Shown here in pieces: positions 7,842 through 16,624 of a stretch of DNA of 64,000 bases (position 1 is its first letter; every line of letters begins with the position of its first letter). The translations under genes and the position numbers were made by a program. The notes below the pieces were generated by a model. It was not told the DNA's origin. It worked only from the letters and a program-made list of their open reading frames with translations, and ran no database searches. Source of the stretch: Burkholderia anthina (GTDB lineage Bacteria; Pseudomonadota; Gammaproteobacteria; Burkholderiales; Burkholderiaceae). Location of the stretch: assembly GCF_001547525.1 (NCBI RefSeq), contig NZ_LNJP01000004.1, positions 248,001-312,000 of the forward strand, read 5' to 3'.

Positions 7842-9870
7842 GAGGGGCAGGCTCCTTCGGTGTGGCTTGACGGGCGGCGTCGGCGATGTGCGCGAGCCGC
7901 GTGTCGATCAGGTTCAGCAGCGCGTCGCGTGCGGGGTCGGTATGGGCTGTGCTCGATGGCGCCGCCGGGGCATTCGCGCGGGGCGCGGTTTCGTCATCGC
8001 CCGGCGCGGTCACGCGCGCGAGTTGCTCGCCGATCGCCGCGTCGCCGGGTTTGCGTTCGGCGAGCAGGAACAGCGGGCCTTCGAGCGCACCGAGTTCCGC
8101 GAGTGCGCGCCGTCGCGTGGCGAGCCACGCCGCGGCCGGCCGCACCCACGACGGCTCGTAATGGATCAGGCCGAGCTCCTGCGAGATCGCGCCGTGCCGG
8201 GCGAACGCTTCGGCGGCCAGCGCGCGCCGTTCGGCCGGCTGCGCGATCTGCGCGATGCGTCGCCACTGGTCGAGCAGCGCCGCGAGCGCCGTGTCGATCT
8301 GCTTGCCGATGCTGACGGGCCAGATGCGCGTGAACACGAGATACACGACGACGTTGCCGAGCAGGATGCCGATCGTGCGATCGCGCGCGAGCGTCAGGTC
8401 GAAGCCGGGGCCGGCGCCCTGGATCACGCACAGGAAGAACGCGAACGCGACCTGGAAACCCGCGTACGCGATGCGCGGCGAGCCGAATGCGACCCACGCG
8501 GACAGCCACGCGCCGGCGAAGACGAGCGCCATCAGTTCGCCGATCGACGACAGCGACGGGACGACGAACACGAGCGCGGCGGTGCCGATCAGCGCGCCGA
8601 CGATGCAGCCGGCGATGCGCAGCGTGAGTTTCTCGACCGTTTCCGCGGTCGAGCCGAGCGACACCATGTAGCAGGTGATGAAGCAGGTATGGATGCCCGA
8701 CCAGTCGAGTTGCGAGTACAGCAGGTAGCAGAACATTGCCGCTGCCGTCGTTTTCAGCGCATAGCGGACGTGGTCGGGATTGGTGCGCGCGTCGGGCAGG
8801 AAGAAGCCGCCACGCGGGGCGGGCGGTGCGGCGGGTTCCGCCGGTTTGTCGGCGGCGGTATCGGTTGATGAGGCCGATACGGCCGGTGCGTCGGTTGCCG
8901 GCGGCTGCGCGAACTGCGTGATCGCGATGTGCAGGTCCGCCGCGACGACGCGTGCGAGCGGCGGCAGTGCATCGGGCGCCGGCAGCGCGAGCGTCACGTC
9001 GACCGGATAGCCGCCCTGTTCGAGGATCGCGGCCATCTCGTCGAGCGTCGCCGCGATCGGCGTGGCGAATGCGTCGGGCAGCCGCGCCGCCGGTTCGCGA
9101 TCCGCAAGCGCGACCGCGACGAGCAGCGCGGTGCTCGACGCGACGGCCTGCCGCAACGCGACGACATCGGCACTGGGCGACGAACCTTCGAATTTCGACA
9201 GCTTGAGCCACGTGAGCAACTGCTTGTCGCCTTCGCGCAGGCTGGCATCGAACGCGTCGCGCGCGCTGTCGTCGCCGCGCAGCCGCCGCGCGGCGAGCCG
9301 CAGCCGCTTCGCGAGCTGCGCGTGCGCAAGCTTGCGCGGCGACGGTGCGATCAGCAGGTTGACGACGATCGCGACGCCGACGGGGATCGCGACCATCAGC
9401 CACGCATAGAGCAGCGCGCGCGTCGCGGCTTCGCCGACCGGCGCCAGGCCCAGCTCGTCGAGTCCGAAGCCGACGATCATCGCGAGAATCGCGCCGACCG
9501 GGCGCAGCTTGCTGGCGGACGTCAGGTAGAGCAGGCCGACCGACAGCACGGCCATGCACGCGACGCGCAGCACCGAATACTCGATGCTGAAGATCGCGAC
9601 GCCGATCACGAGCGCGATCACGAGCGTGACGAGCAACAGCATCGCGACCGCGAGCACGGCGCTCGTCACGCGATCGGCGCGGTTCAGGAAGAAGACGACA
9701 TACGCGGAAATCGCGGCTTCGGGTGTGCCGTATCCGCTCGTCACGAGCACGACGAGCGCACAGATCAGCGCGACGCGCACGGCCATGGCCGCGCGCCCCG
9801 GAAACGGCGCGAGCAGCCGCAGGACTTCGCGCGGGCCCGGCGAGCGGACGTCAGCGGCAGGCTGAGCCAT
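7828..9870 (-). CDS. FUSC-family inner-membrane transporter (AaeB/fusaric-acid-resistance type)
   Basis: A 680-residue pump subunit with the FUSC architecture: an N-terminal block of about six membrane helices (from VALICALVVLVTSGYGTPEA to about 180), a soluble middle region (180-370), and a second helix block (FCYLLYSQLDWSGIHTCFIT to about 510), then a soluble tail. The phrase WSGIHTCFITCYMVSLGS is a family hallmark. Known members export p-hydroxybenzoate or fusaric acid together with a membrane fusion protein. The start overlaps the upstream fusion-protein gene by 20 bases and the end overlaps the outer-membrane gene by 14, so the proteins are likely made in fixed ratio. Confidence 0.93.
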   Translation of the reverse strand: MAQPAADVRSPGPREVLRLLAPFPGRAAMAVRVALICALVVLVTSGYGTPEAAISAYVVFFLNRADRVTSAVLAVAMLLLVTLVIALVIGVAIFSIEYSVLRVACMAVLSVGLLYLTSASKLRPVGAILAMIVGFGLDELGLAPVGEAATRALLYAWLMVAIPVGVAIVVNLLIAPSPRKLAHAQLAKRLRLAARRLRGDDSARDAFDASLREGDKQLLTWLKLSKFEGSSPSADVVALRQAVASSTALLVAVALADREPAARLPDAFATPIAATLDEMAAILEQGGYPVDVTLALPAPDALPPLARVVAADLHIAITQFAQPPATDAPAVSASSTDTAADKPAEPAAPPAPRGGFFLPDARTNPDHVRYALKTTAAAMFCYLLYSQLDWSGIHTCFITCYMVSLGSTAETVEKLTLRIAGCIVGALIGTAALVFVVPSLSSIGELMALVFAGAWLSAWVAFGSPRIAYAGFQVAFAFFLCVIQGAGPGFDLTLARDRTIGILLGNVVVYLVFTRIWPVSIGKQIDTALAALLDQWRRIAQIAQPAERRALAAEAFARHGAISQELGLIHYEPSWVRPAAAWLATRRRALAELGALEGPLFLLAERKPGDAAIGEQLARVTAPGDDETAPRANAPAAPSSTAHTDPARDALLNLIDTRLAHIADAARQATPKEPAPHART

Positions 9871-10900
9871 GCCGGACCTCGACGATCGCGCTCGCGCCGA
9901 CGCGCACGAGCTTGCCGTCGGGTTCGTCGAGCTTCACGCGCACGGGGAAGCGCTGCGCGACGTGCACCCAGTTCACCGAGCGCTGCACGATCGGCAGCGA
10001 GCGCGGCAGGTTGATGCGCTCGCTGTCCGCGATGCCCGCGCCGATGCCGACGACCTTGCCCGTCATCGGGCGGTCGCGGTCGATCATCGAATAGACGGTC
10101 GCGCAGTCGCCCACCGCGATGCGATTGAGCGACGTTTCGCGGAAATTGCCGACCGCGAACCATTCGCTCGCGTCGATCAGCGTGAAGATCGACTGGTTCG
10201 GCGCAAGCGTTTCGCCGGGGAGCACGCTCAGGCCCGTCACGAGCCCGTCGTGCGGCGCGCGCACGACCGTATCGTCGAGCGCATGCCGTGCGCGGGCCAG
10301 CGCCGCTTCGCGCGCGTGCAGCGTCGCGATCGCGTCGGCGTCGTCGCCGATCGTCTGCGCGGACGCGCGCTGTTGTTCCCGTGCCTGTGCGAGCGAGACG
10401 GACGCGTCGCGCTGGCGCACCTTCGCCTGGTCGAACTGCTGCGCGCTGACGTAGCCCTGCGCGGCGAGCGGCGCGAGCCGGTTCACGTCGCGCGTCGCGA
10501 GATCGTAGTTCTGCGTCGCGCGCTTGACCTGCTCGGCGGCGACGGACGCGTTCGAACGCTCGCCGATCAGCGAGCGGCGGCGTGTGTCGAGCGACGCGCG
10601 CGCGAGTTCGAGATCGGCCTGCGCCTGCGCGACGGTCAGCCGGTACGGGACGGGATCGATCACGTACAGCAGGTCGCCTTTCGCGACGCGCTGGTTTTCA
10701 TGCACCGCGAGCTGCACGATGCGGCCGCCGACCGGCGACGCGACGTGCACGACGTCCGCGTCGATCGACGCGTCGTCGGTGGACGGGTAGGCCGTCGTGC
10801 GGTGGTACGCGTACGCGAGCGCCGCGATGCCGAGCGCGACGATCGCGAGCGCGATGACGCGGCCTTTCACGGAGGGGCGGGCGATGCCGGCGGCCTTCAT
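9851..10900 (-). CDS. HlyD/EmrA-type membrane fusion protein
   Basis: The periplasmic adaptor of the pump, 349 residues from ATG 10900. One N-terminal membrane anchor (VIALAIVALGIAALAYAY) is followed by the lipoyl/biotinyl-like half-motif VASPVGGRIVQLAVHENQRV, a coiled-coil hairpin (residues about 95-200), and the second half-motif VRAPHDGLVTGLSVLPGE. The start overlaps the stop of the DUF1656 gene as ATGA. The order DUF1656, fusion protein, FUSC pump resembles aaeX-aaeA-aaeB, with an outer-membrane channel gene added. Confidence 0.93.
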   Translation of the reverse strand: MKAAGIARPSVKGRVIALAIVALGIAALAYAYHRTTAYPSTDDASIDADVVHVASPVGGRIVQLAVHENQRVAKGDLLYVIDPVPYRLTVAQAQADLELARASLDTRRRSLIGERSNASVAAEQVKRATQNYDLATRDVNRLAPLAAQGYVSAQQFDQAKVRQRDASVSLAQAREQQRASAQTIGDDADAIATLHAREAALARARHALDDTVVRAPHDGLVTGLSVLPGETLAPNQSIFTLIDASEWFAVGNFRETSLNRIAVGDCATVYSMIDRDRPMTGKVVGIGAGIADSERINLPRSLPIVQRSVNWVHVAQRFPVRVKLDEPDGKLVRVGASAIVEVRHGSACR

Positions 10901-11190
10901 GCGAACGGCCCCGTGCCGGTGAGCCAGACGAGCACGGCGACCACGAGCCCGATCGCGGTGCAGACGGCGAGTTGGTAGGGCACCGTCGCGGCCCAGCCGG
11001 TCGCGACGAACACGCGGTGCGCGACGATCGCGCCGACGATGCCGACGATTGCGCTGACGAGCCACAACGGGAAGTACGCGCCGAACAGCACGTAGGACGG
11101 CGCGCCGCGCGATGCACAGCCCGCGAGCGGCAGGGCGGGCGCGAGGACGGCGGCGATACGCAGCGGCGCGCGCGGCGTTGTTGTTCTCAT
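10897..11190 (-). CDS. DUF1656 (AaeX-like) small membrane protein with a lipobox-like N-terminus
   Basis: A 97-residue first gene of the efflux operon. The C-terminal 70 residues (SYVLFGAYFPLWLVSAIVGI onward) are a typical two-helix DUF1656 protein, a small companion of FUSC pumps whose exact role is unknown. The odd part is the first 27 residues: a positively charged start, a hydrophobic stretch and the sequence LPLAGC, which reads as a lipoprotein signal. Typical relatives are about 65-70 residues and lack this. No better internal start is evident, so either the family member is lipidated or the annotated start is too early. Confidence 0.82.
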   Translation of the reverse strand: MRTTTPRAPLRIAAVLAPALPLAGCASRGAPSYVLFGAYFPLWLVSAIVGIVGAIVAHRVFVATGWAATVPYQLAVCTAIGLVVAVLVWLTGTGPFA

Positions 11191-11566
11191 GGTGTGACGA
11201 GCTCGACGTTGGGGGTGGATGCCGGGCGCGGCGCAATGCGGATCGTCGCAACCGGCCGGGCCGCGACGACGATTTCAGGATACGGGGCCGATCATAAATC
11301 AGCGTAATGCGGATCGCCAGCGATCCGGCGCGCGTTCACGGCAGGGGCGAGGCTGACCGCGGCCGCGCCATCGGTCATGCCGGACGGTCCGGCAGTGCGT
11401 GTCGGCAGCGATGATCGGACCGCCGCGATTCTGCCAGCACCCGCTCGTGCAGGGTTGCGAATGGACTGTCAAGGATCGTCAGACGAAATCGTGCAGCGGA
11501 GTTTGCCATGTCGACGCAGCGGCAATTGGCGCGCAAACCGCCGATTGCCGCTCGAACGCATGCGAA
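11191..11566. other. Intergenic region upstream of the efflux operon
   Basis: About 375 bp that must contain the promoter of the efflux operon. I see no gene and no clear operator. It lies between the operon and a degraded LysR gene that may once have been its regulator. Confidence 0.5.
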
Positions 11567-11940
11567 TCAGTCCGGCTGGCCGCGGCCGTCCTCGACGAGC
11601 AGGCCGGTGAAATCGCGCGCGAAACGCGGAGGCGCATCGAGATCGGCGACGCAGATCTGCAGCCGGCGCTCGGCCCAGTCGTCTTCGAGCGCGACGAGGC
11701 GCGGCGCCATCGTCTTCGCATGACGGCGCGCGGTGCCTTCGGGCAGCACGCGACGTTTGCTTCGATCATTCGGCAGGCCGTCTCGAAGTTGCCGACCTGG
11801 ATGCGCCTGCGCAGCATGCGCAGCACGTCGCCGGCCACGATGCCGGCGTCGATCAAGCCTGCCTGCGCAGCGCGCACGATGTCGGGGCTCACCCGTTCCT
11901 GCATGTCGATCGTCACGTGCGGATGATCGACGAGACAGCG
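11567..11940 (-). pseudogene. LysR-family regulator remnant
   Basis: Fragments of a LysR co-inducer domain can be read in two reverse frames. One frame has VDHPHVTIDMQERVSPDIVR and AGLIDAGIVAGD, which runs directly into RRRIQVGNFETACRMIEANV. In an intact regulator these blocks are tens of residues apart, so an internal deletion is evident. The other frame then continues LPEGTARRHAKTMAPRLVAL up to GLLVEDGRGQPD and a stop, which requires a frameshift around 11755-11775. The helix-turn-helix domain is missing entirely. The remnant sits beside the FUSC efflux operon, where aaeR/LysR-type regulators are normally found. Confidence 0.8.
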
Positions 11941-12082
11941 GCGCCGCACCGCCGGCCGCGACCCGTCGTCGCGGCCGGGATCTGTGTACCATCGTGCGTA
12001 GGGTGCGACGCGCGGCACCGGGCATCACGGCCCGATGCGGCGCGCGTCGCGGAAGCGGTCGTGCAACGAAGGTGAGCGTTCC

Positions 12083-13228
12083 ATGCGAAGTTTCTTTGTC
12101 CGGTTCATTGCGATCGGCGTGCTGTTCCATCTGTACGTCGGGATGCGGATCATTCCCGATGCGTTCGTGTCGCCGCTCGCGCGCACGATCGCGGCGCTCG
12201 TGCTGGCGAGTTTCGTCGTCTTGATTCCGGTCGGGATGTTCTCGCGCCGCTTCGACGAAGGGTGGGCGGCGACGCTGCTCGGCTGGGCGGGCGCGCTCGC
12301 GATGGGCTTCTTCTCGTCGCTGCTGGTGCTGACGTTCCTGCGCGACATCGTGCTGCTCGGCGTGCTCGCGTGGCGGCATCTCGGGCATGACGGCGCATGG
12401 AGCGGCGCGGCGCCCGACACGGCGCTCGGCGTGCTGGCGGCCGCGGTGCTCGTGACGGCGATCGGGTTCGTCGGCGCGCGCCGCACGGCGGCGGTCAAGC
12501 GCGTGTCGATTCCGGTCGCCGGCCTGCCGGCCGCGCTCGACGGGCTGACGATCGTGCAACTGTCCGACATCCACGTCGGCCCGACGATCAAGCGGCCCTA
12601 CATCGAACGGATCGTGCGCGCGGTCAATGCGCTCGACGCCGACCTGGTGGTCGTGACGGGCGACGTGGTGGACGGTTCGGTCAAGCGCCTGCGCGAACAT
12701 ACGGCGCCGCTCGGCGAGATGCGCTCGCGGCACGGCACCTTCCTCGTGACGGGCAACCACGAGTACTACGCAGGTGCGCATGCGTGGATCGACGAATTTC
12801 GTCGTATCGGGCTGACCGTGCTGCTGAACGAGCATGTGCTGATCGAGCGCGGCGGCGCGCGGGCGGTGCTCGCGGGCGTGACCGACTTCACGGCCGGCGG
12901 CTTCGATCCCGCCCATCGCAGCGATCCCGAGCGGGCGTTGGCCGGTGCGCCGCCCGATGTCGGCACGAAGATCCTGCTCGCGCACCAGCCGCGCAGCGCG
13001 GAAGCGGCGAACCGCGCGGGCTTTACCGTGCAGTTGTCGGGGCACACGCATGGCGGCCAGTTCCTGCCGTGGCCGCCGTTCGTGCGTCTGCAGCAGCCGG
13101 TGATCGGCGGGCTGAACCGCATCGGCGACATGTGGCTGTATACGAGCCGCGGCACTGGGTACTGGGGGCCGCCGAACCGCTTCGGCGTGCCGTCCGAGAT
13201 CACGCTGATTCGGCTGACACGCGGGTAG
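12083..13228 (+). CDS. Membrane-anchored metallophosphoesterase (YkuE-like)
   Basis: A 381-residue protein from ATG 12083 (MRSFFVRFIAIG). The first 140 residues hold about four membrane helices. The rest is a calcineurin-like phosphoesterase with all metal-site motifs: LSDIHVG (D-x-H), VTGDVVDG (GD), VTGNHEYY (GNHE), LAHQPR and SGHTHGGQF (GHTHGG). This arrangement is that of bacterial YkuE/YaeI relatives, which hydrolyse lipid-linked or UDP-linked pyrophosphates at the inner membrane; the exact substrate cannot be deduced. The nearby AlkB-like gene follows after about 150 bp on the same strand. Confidence 0.9.
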   Translation: MRSFFVRFIAIGVLFHLYVGMRIIPDAFVSPLARTIAALVLASFVVLIPVGMFSRRFDEGWAATLLGWAGALAMGFFSSLLVLTFLRDIVLLGVLAWRHLGHDGAWSGAAPDTALGVLAAAVLVTAIGFVGARRTAAVKRVSIPVAGLPAALDGLTIVQLSDIHVGPTIKRPYIERIVRAVNALDADLVVVTGDVVDGSVKRLREHTAPLGEMRSRHGTFLVTGNHEYYAGAHAWIDEFRRIGLTVLLNEHVLIERGGARAVLAGVTDFTAGGFDPAHRSDPERALAGAPPDVGTKILLAHQPRSAEAANRAGFTVQLSGHTHGGQFLPWPPFVRLQQPVIGGLNRIGDMWLYTSRGTGYWGPPNRFGVPSEITLIRLTRG

Positions 13229-13382
13229 CCGGTGGCCGAGGACGGCCGTTATGCGACGCGAACGCGCATCGCGCGCCCCGCGGTTTCCTTTCGTCGGGAA
13301 TGACAGCGCATGGCGGCGTGCGGCGCCGTTGGCTAGTATGCAGACATGCGCGTTCGCTCCGTTCCTTGCCCGTTCCGCCGAC

Positions 13383-13982
13383 ATGTCGACGCCCGATCTC
13401 TTCGCTGATACGCCCGTGCCCGACGTGGACTGGTACCCGGACTGGCTGGCGCCGCCCGACGCCGATCGCGCGCTGGCCGCGCTGATCGACGAGGTCGCGT
13501 GGCGGCAGGACACGATCCGTACGCCGCGCGGACGCATTCCGCTGCCGAGGCTCACCGCGTGGCAGGGCGAACCGGATGCCGTGTACGTGTACTCGGGAAT
13601 CCGCAACGTGCCGGAGCCATGGACGCCGGCCGTGCTCGGCCTCAAGCATGCGGTCGAGGCGACGTGCGGCGTGCGTTTCAACAGCGTGCTGCTCAATCGC
13701 TATCGCAACGGGCTGGACAGCCTCGGCTGGCATGCGGACAACGAACCCGAACTCGGCGATGCGCCGGTGATCGCGTCGGTGAGCCTCGGCGCGATGCGGG
13801 TGTTCGATCTTCGCCATCGCGCGACCGGCGTCACGCATGCATACCGCCTCGTGCATGGCAGCCTGCTCGTGATGCGCGGACGCACGCAGGCCGAATGGCA
13901 GCACCGCGTGCCGAAGGCGCCCAGCGTACAGGGCGAACGCGTCAACCTGACCTTCCGGCGCGTGTCGATGGCGGCCGAATAG
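13383..13982 (+). CDS. AlkB-like 2-oxoglutarate/Fe(II) dioxygenase
   Basis: A 199-residue enzyme from ATG 13383 (MSTPDLFADTPVPD). The Fe(II) triad is visible as H117-x-D119 in LGWHADNEPELG and H174 in WQHRVPK, followed by the 2-oxoglutarate arginine in RVNLTFR. NSVLLNRYRNGLDSLGWHAD is the signature of the short ALKBH2/3-like bacterial group, which removes methyl lesions from nucleic acids by oxidative demethylation. It is not in an ada operon here and no Ada gene is nearby. The first 20 residues are variable in the family and the start could be slightly different. Confidence 0.92.
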   Translation: MSTPDLFADTPVPDVDWYPDWLAPPDADRALAALIDEVAWRQDTIRTPRGRIPLPRLTAWQGEPDAVYVYSGIRNVPEPWTPAVLGLKHAVEATCGVRFNSVLLNRYRNGLDSLGWHADNEPELGDAPVIASVSLGAMRVFDLRHRATGVTHAYRLVHGSLLVMRGRTQAEWQHRVPKAPSVQGERVNLTFRRVSMAAE

Positions 13983-14285
13983 GTCGCACCCCGTTTCCGC
14001 GATTCGCGAAAGGCCAACGCAAGCCATCGCGCGTGCGGCACGTTGCCGCACGAACGCGATGTCGGGCCGGCCGACGTGTCGCTCAGCCCCGCCCCGCAAG
14101 GCTTTGAGTCAGATTCGATCGAACGGGCGGTTCCGATAGATGAGTGAAACCTCTGATGGTGCGTCGCAACAATCGCTGATTAGACTGTGGAATGGCAGAA
14201 GCGCGTCGGCACACCGGCGCGCCCCCTTTTCGACATGCCTCCGTGCGTTGCCGATGCAGCGCGCGACGGGGCAGGAGCACAACGC
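13983..14285. other. Intergenic region, nothing recognised
   Basis: About 300 bp between the AlkB-like gene and a small hypothetical gene. No convincing reading frame, repeat or terminator was found. Promoter elements for the small gene downstream are presumably here. Confidence 0.4.
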
Positions 14286-14492
14286 GTGACCGTATTCGAC
14301 CCTTCCTTCGAACCCTCGCTGCACGTCTTCGAGCAAGACGGCGGATGGCAATGGGCGCTGACGGTGAAGCGGGCGACCGGCGTCGGCGTGAAAGTCGTGG
14401 CGTTCAGCCGCGAAGGCTTTCGCGGCGAAGCCGAGGCATACGCCGCTGGCCAGCTTGCCCGCGCCGAATATGACGCCGCCGTGACGGCCTGA
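14286..14492 (+). CDS. Small hypothetical protein
   Basis: A 68-residue protein read from GTG 14286, which has AGGAG eight bases upstream. An ATG at 14187 would add 33 residues of non-coding character. The sequence TVFDPSFEPSLHVFEQDGGW opens a beta-rich N-terminus and a short Ala-rich helix (EAEAYAAGQLARAEYDAAV) ends it. I do not recognise a family and see no signal or membrane segment. Cytoplasmic location is inferred. Confidence 0.6.
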   Translation: MTVFDPSFEPSLHVFEQDGGWQWALTVKRATGVGVKVVAFSREGFRGEAEAYAAGQLARAEYDAAVTA

Positions 14493-14857
14493 CGTCGTCG
14501 CGGGGATCCGGCGCGGGGATCGCCTTCCTCTGTGCCGTCCGTTGCCGGACGGCGCTTTTCCGACTGCTTCCGTTTTTTTCTCCAGGCGCGAAATGCGACC
14601 GTTTGCCGGCGTTCGCTGTGCCAAATGGTCCGTGCCGTTCGACACAGGCATGCCTATGCCGCCTCCGATGCGCGGGCATCGCGTCGACGATGCGACACGC
14701 GTAGCGAAAGTCTGCACGCAGGCTCATGACCTCCCGAGCAGGTGCAACCACGTATCGCACGAGGGAGCGTGGAAAACGCCGATTCATATCGTAATAAGAT
14801 ATGAGGTTATTGCATCGGCGAGACAATGACGTCCCGCTTTCCTGAAAGGAGCTATCC
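14493..14857. other. Intergenic region with an AT-rich structured leader
   Basis: About 365 bp. Most of it is unremarkable, but the last 80 bp drop sharply in GC and contain the nested inverted repeats listed separately, directly before the next gene. Confidence 0.5.
14777..14820. repeat. Nested inverted repeats before the gene at 14858
   Basis: Inner arms CATATC (14785-14790) and GATATG (14798-14803) surround a 7-base AT loop. Outer arms CGCCGAT (14777-14783) and ATCGGCG (14814-14820) enclose them. Together they could form a bulged hairpin in the mRNA leader or an operator, ending 37 bp before the start codon. Confidence 0.55.
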
Positions 14858-15337
14858 GTGCAACTGACCCAGTTAGGCGGGCATGTCGCCCAATCCGGCA
14901 TCGCCGAACGGCAAAAACACGCGCAGGCGCTGATGTTCGGGATGGCGAACATCGACGAGTACATGTCCGGCGGCGTCTGCTACGATGCCGCGGCCTACGT
15001 GCGGTATCTGCTGCGCGCGGACGCGATGATCACGCCCGCGGCGCTGCTCGACACGATCGGCCAGTCGTGGAGGACGCGCTTCAACTTCGAGACCGGCACT
15101 CAATGGGACGGGCGCGCGAGCATTCCGGCGGGCACCGCGGTCGGCTTCGCCCGCGGCGCGAATGTCTTTCACGCGGCGATTGCCGTCGGCGGCACCCGGA
15201 TCCGCGGGATCAACGGCGGCCTGCTGGGCGCCGGCTGGCTGCATCCGGTCGATCTGGCACGCGTGCTGCAGCCGGATCCGGCCGGCGGTTTTACGTACGA
15301 CCGCACGACCATTCGTGTCTATCTGTCGCGCCTGTAG
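14858..15337 (+). CDS. Hypothetical protein with possible Cys/His peptidase-like core
   Basis: A 159-residue protein from GTG 14858, with AAAGGAG well placed upstream. I do not recognise a named family. The pattern is suggestive of a papain-like (NlpC/P60-like) fold: a Cys at the start of a helix (SGGVCYDAAAYVRYLL, C41), then a strand beginning with His (NVFHAAIAVGGTRI, H105), then a turn GINGG that could give a third polar residue. That reading is inference only. No signal peptide or membrane segment is seen. The gene has no operon partner and an unusual AT-rich leader, so it may be separately controlled or horizontally acquired. Confidence 0.6.
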   Translation: MQLTQLGGHVAQSGIAERQKHAQALMFGMANIDEYMSGGVCYDAAAYVRYLLRADAMITPAALLDTIGQSWRTRFNFETGTQWDGRASIPAGTAVGFARGANVFHAAIAVGGTRIRGINGGLLGAGWLHPVDLARVLQPDPAGGFTYDRTTIRVYLSRL

Positions 15338-15623
15338 GCGGTCCGACGTCAAGTTCCGTGCTGCTGGCCGTCGTCCGACCGCGCCGTGGGCGGGCGCCGT
15401 GCGGTCAGCGCGCTGGCGTCCGGCGATTTCTGCATGGCGTCGCGCGGTCCAACGCTGCTATCCTCTCGACCTTGAATGACGCGTCATGGTGGCGTGGACG
15501 CGCATGCTGCGTCGCGGCGCCGCGCGCCGGTGCGAGCCCACGCGCGCACTGAGGTAGCATGACTGAATATCCACGACGATCGATGACCTGTTTCGTGACC
15601 GATTTCCTTCCGTCCATGTCCAC

Positions 15624-16517
15624 ATGGTCAAGACAACGATGAGCGGCGCACCCGATCCGGCGGCGCCCGGCGACGAAGAATCGTCGGGCGGCGCTTCGTC
15701 CTATCTGGTGCCGGGGCTCGAACGCGGGTTGCGGATCCTCGCCGAATTCTCCGCGCGCGAACCCGTGCTCGGTGCGCCGGAACTGTCGAAGCGCATCGGC
15801 ATTCCGCGCACCACGACGTTCCGCCTGCTGCAGACGCTCGAGGCGCTTGGTTTTCTCGAACGCGTGAACGGCGATCGCTATTTCCGGCTCGGCGTCGGCG
15901 TGCTGCGGCTCGGCTTCGAATACCTGAATTCGCTCGAACTGACCGATCTCGGCACGCCCGTGCTCGAACGGCTGCGCGATTCGACCGGCCTGTCGACGCA
16001 CCTGCTGATCCGCGACCAGCGCGACGTGGTGTTCGTCGCGAAGGCGCAGAGCAATGCGTCGATGTTCGGTTCGGTGAAGGTGCACGTCGGCACGCGCCTG
16101 CCCGCGCATGCGACCGTGCACGGCCACGTGCTGATGGGGGACCTGACGCGCGATGCGATGCGGCAGCTCTATCCGGAGAAAAAACTCGAACAGTTCACCG
16201 AGCGCACGCCCGGCACCGTCGACGAACTGTACGAACGCGTGCGTCACTACGCTCGGCTCGGCTATGCGGTCAGCGAGGCGGCGTTCGAGAGCGGCATTTC
16301 GGCCGTGACCGCACCCGTGCGCGATCATTCGGGCTCGATCGTCGCGGCGATCACCGCGACGGTGCCACGCTCGGAGATCGGCGAGGCCGGCGAGAAGGAG
16401 CGGCTCGTCGAGGCCGTGTGCGGTGCGGCGGTCGACCTGTCGCAACGGCTGAACTATCGTCCGCTCGAAAGCGACCCGACGTTCGCGCATGCGCGTCACA
16501 AGGTCGCGATGTTCTGA
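15624..16517 (+). CDS. IclR-family regulator, copy 1
   Basis: A 297-residue regulator. The winged helix-turn-helix is at residues about 28-88 (VPGLERGLRILAEFSAREPV, then IPRTTTFRLLQTLEALGFLE). The C-terminal effector domain carries the IclR signature VGTRLPAHATVHGHVLMG and a late TAPVRDHSGSIVAAIT. It is closely similar to the second IclR gene at 22148, with nearly the same recognition helix, so both should read the same operator. It is convergent with the porin gene and ends in a strong terminator. The likely target is the porin/Rieske region, where palindromes of IclR type occur. An internal ATG at 15639 is an alternative start. Confidence 0.93.
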   Translation: MVKTTMSGAPDPAAPGDEESSGGASSYLVPGLERGLRILAEFSAREPVLGAPELSKRIGIPRTTTFRLLQTLEALGFLERVNGDRYFRLGVGVLRLGFEYLNSLELTDLGTPVLERLRDSTGLSTHLLIRDQRDVVFVAKAQSNASMFGSVKVHVGTRLPAHATVHGHVLMGDLTRDAMRQLYPEKKLEQFTERTPGTVDELYERVRHYARLGYAVSEAAFESGISAVTAPVRDHSGSIVAAITATVPRSEIGEAGEKERLVEAVCGAAVDLSQRLNYRPLESDPTFAHARHKVAMF

Positions 16518-16557
16518 CGCTCGCGTATCGATCCGGCCGCCGCGCGCGGCATTGCAG

Positions 16558-16594
16558 ACGACAAGAGCGGCCCGTGGGCCGCTCTTGTCGTTTT
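16558..16594. terminator. Strong bidirectional-looking terminator between IclR copy 1 and the porin
   Basis: Perfect 16-bp stem with arms ACGACAAGAGCGGCCC and GGGCCGCTCTTGTCGT around a 2-base loop, followed by TTTT on the plus strand. It lies between two convergent genes. Confidence 0.9.
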
Positions 16595-16624
16595 CGGGCG
16601 CCGAAGCCCGGTGCCCGAACGCGT

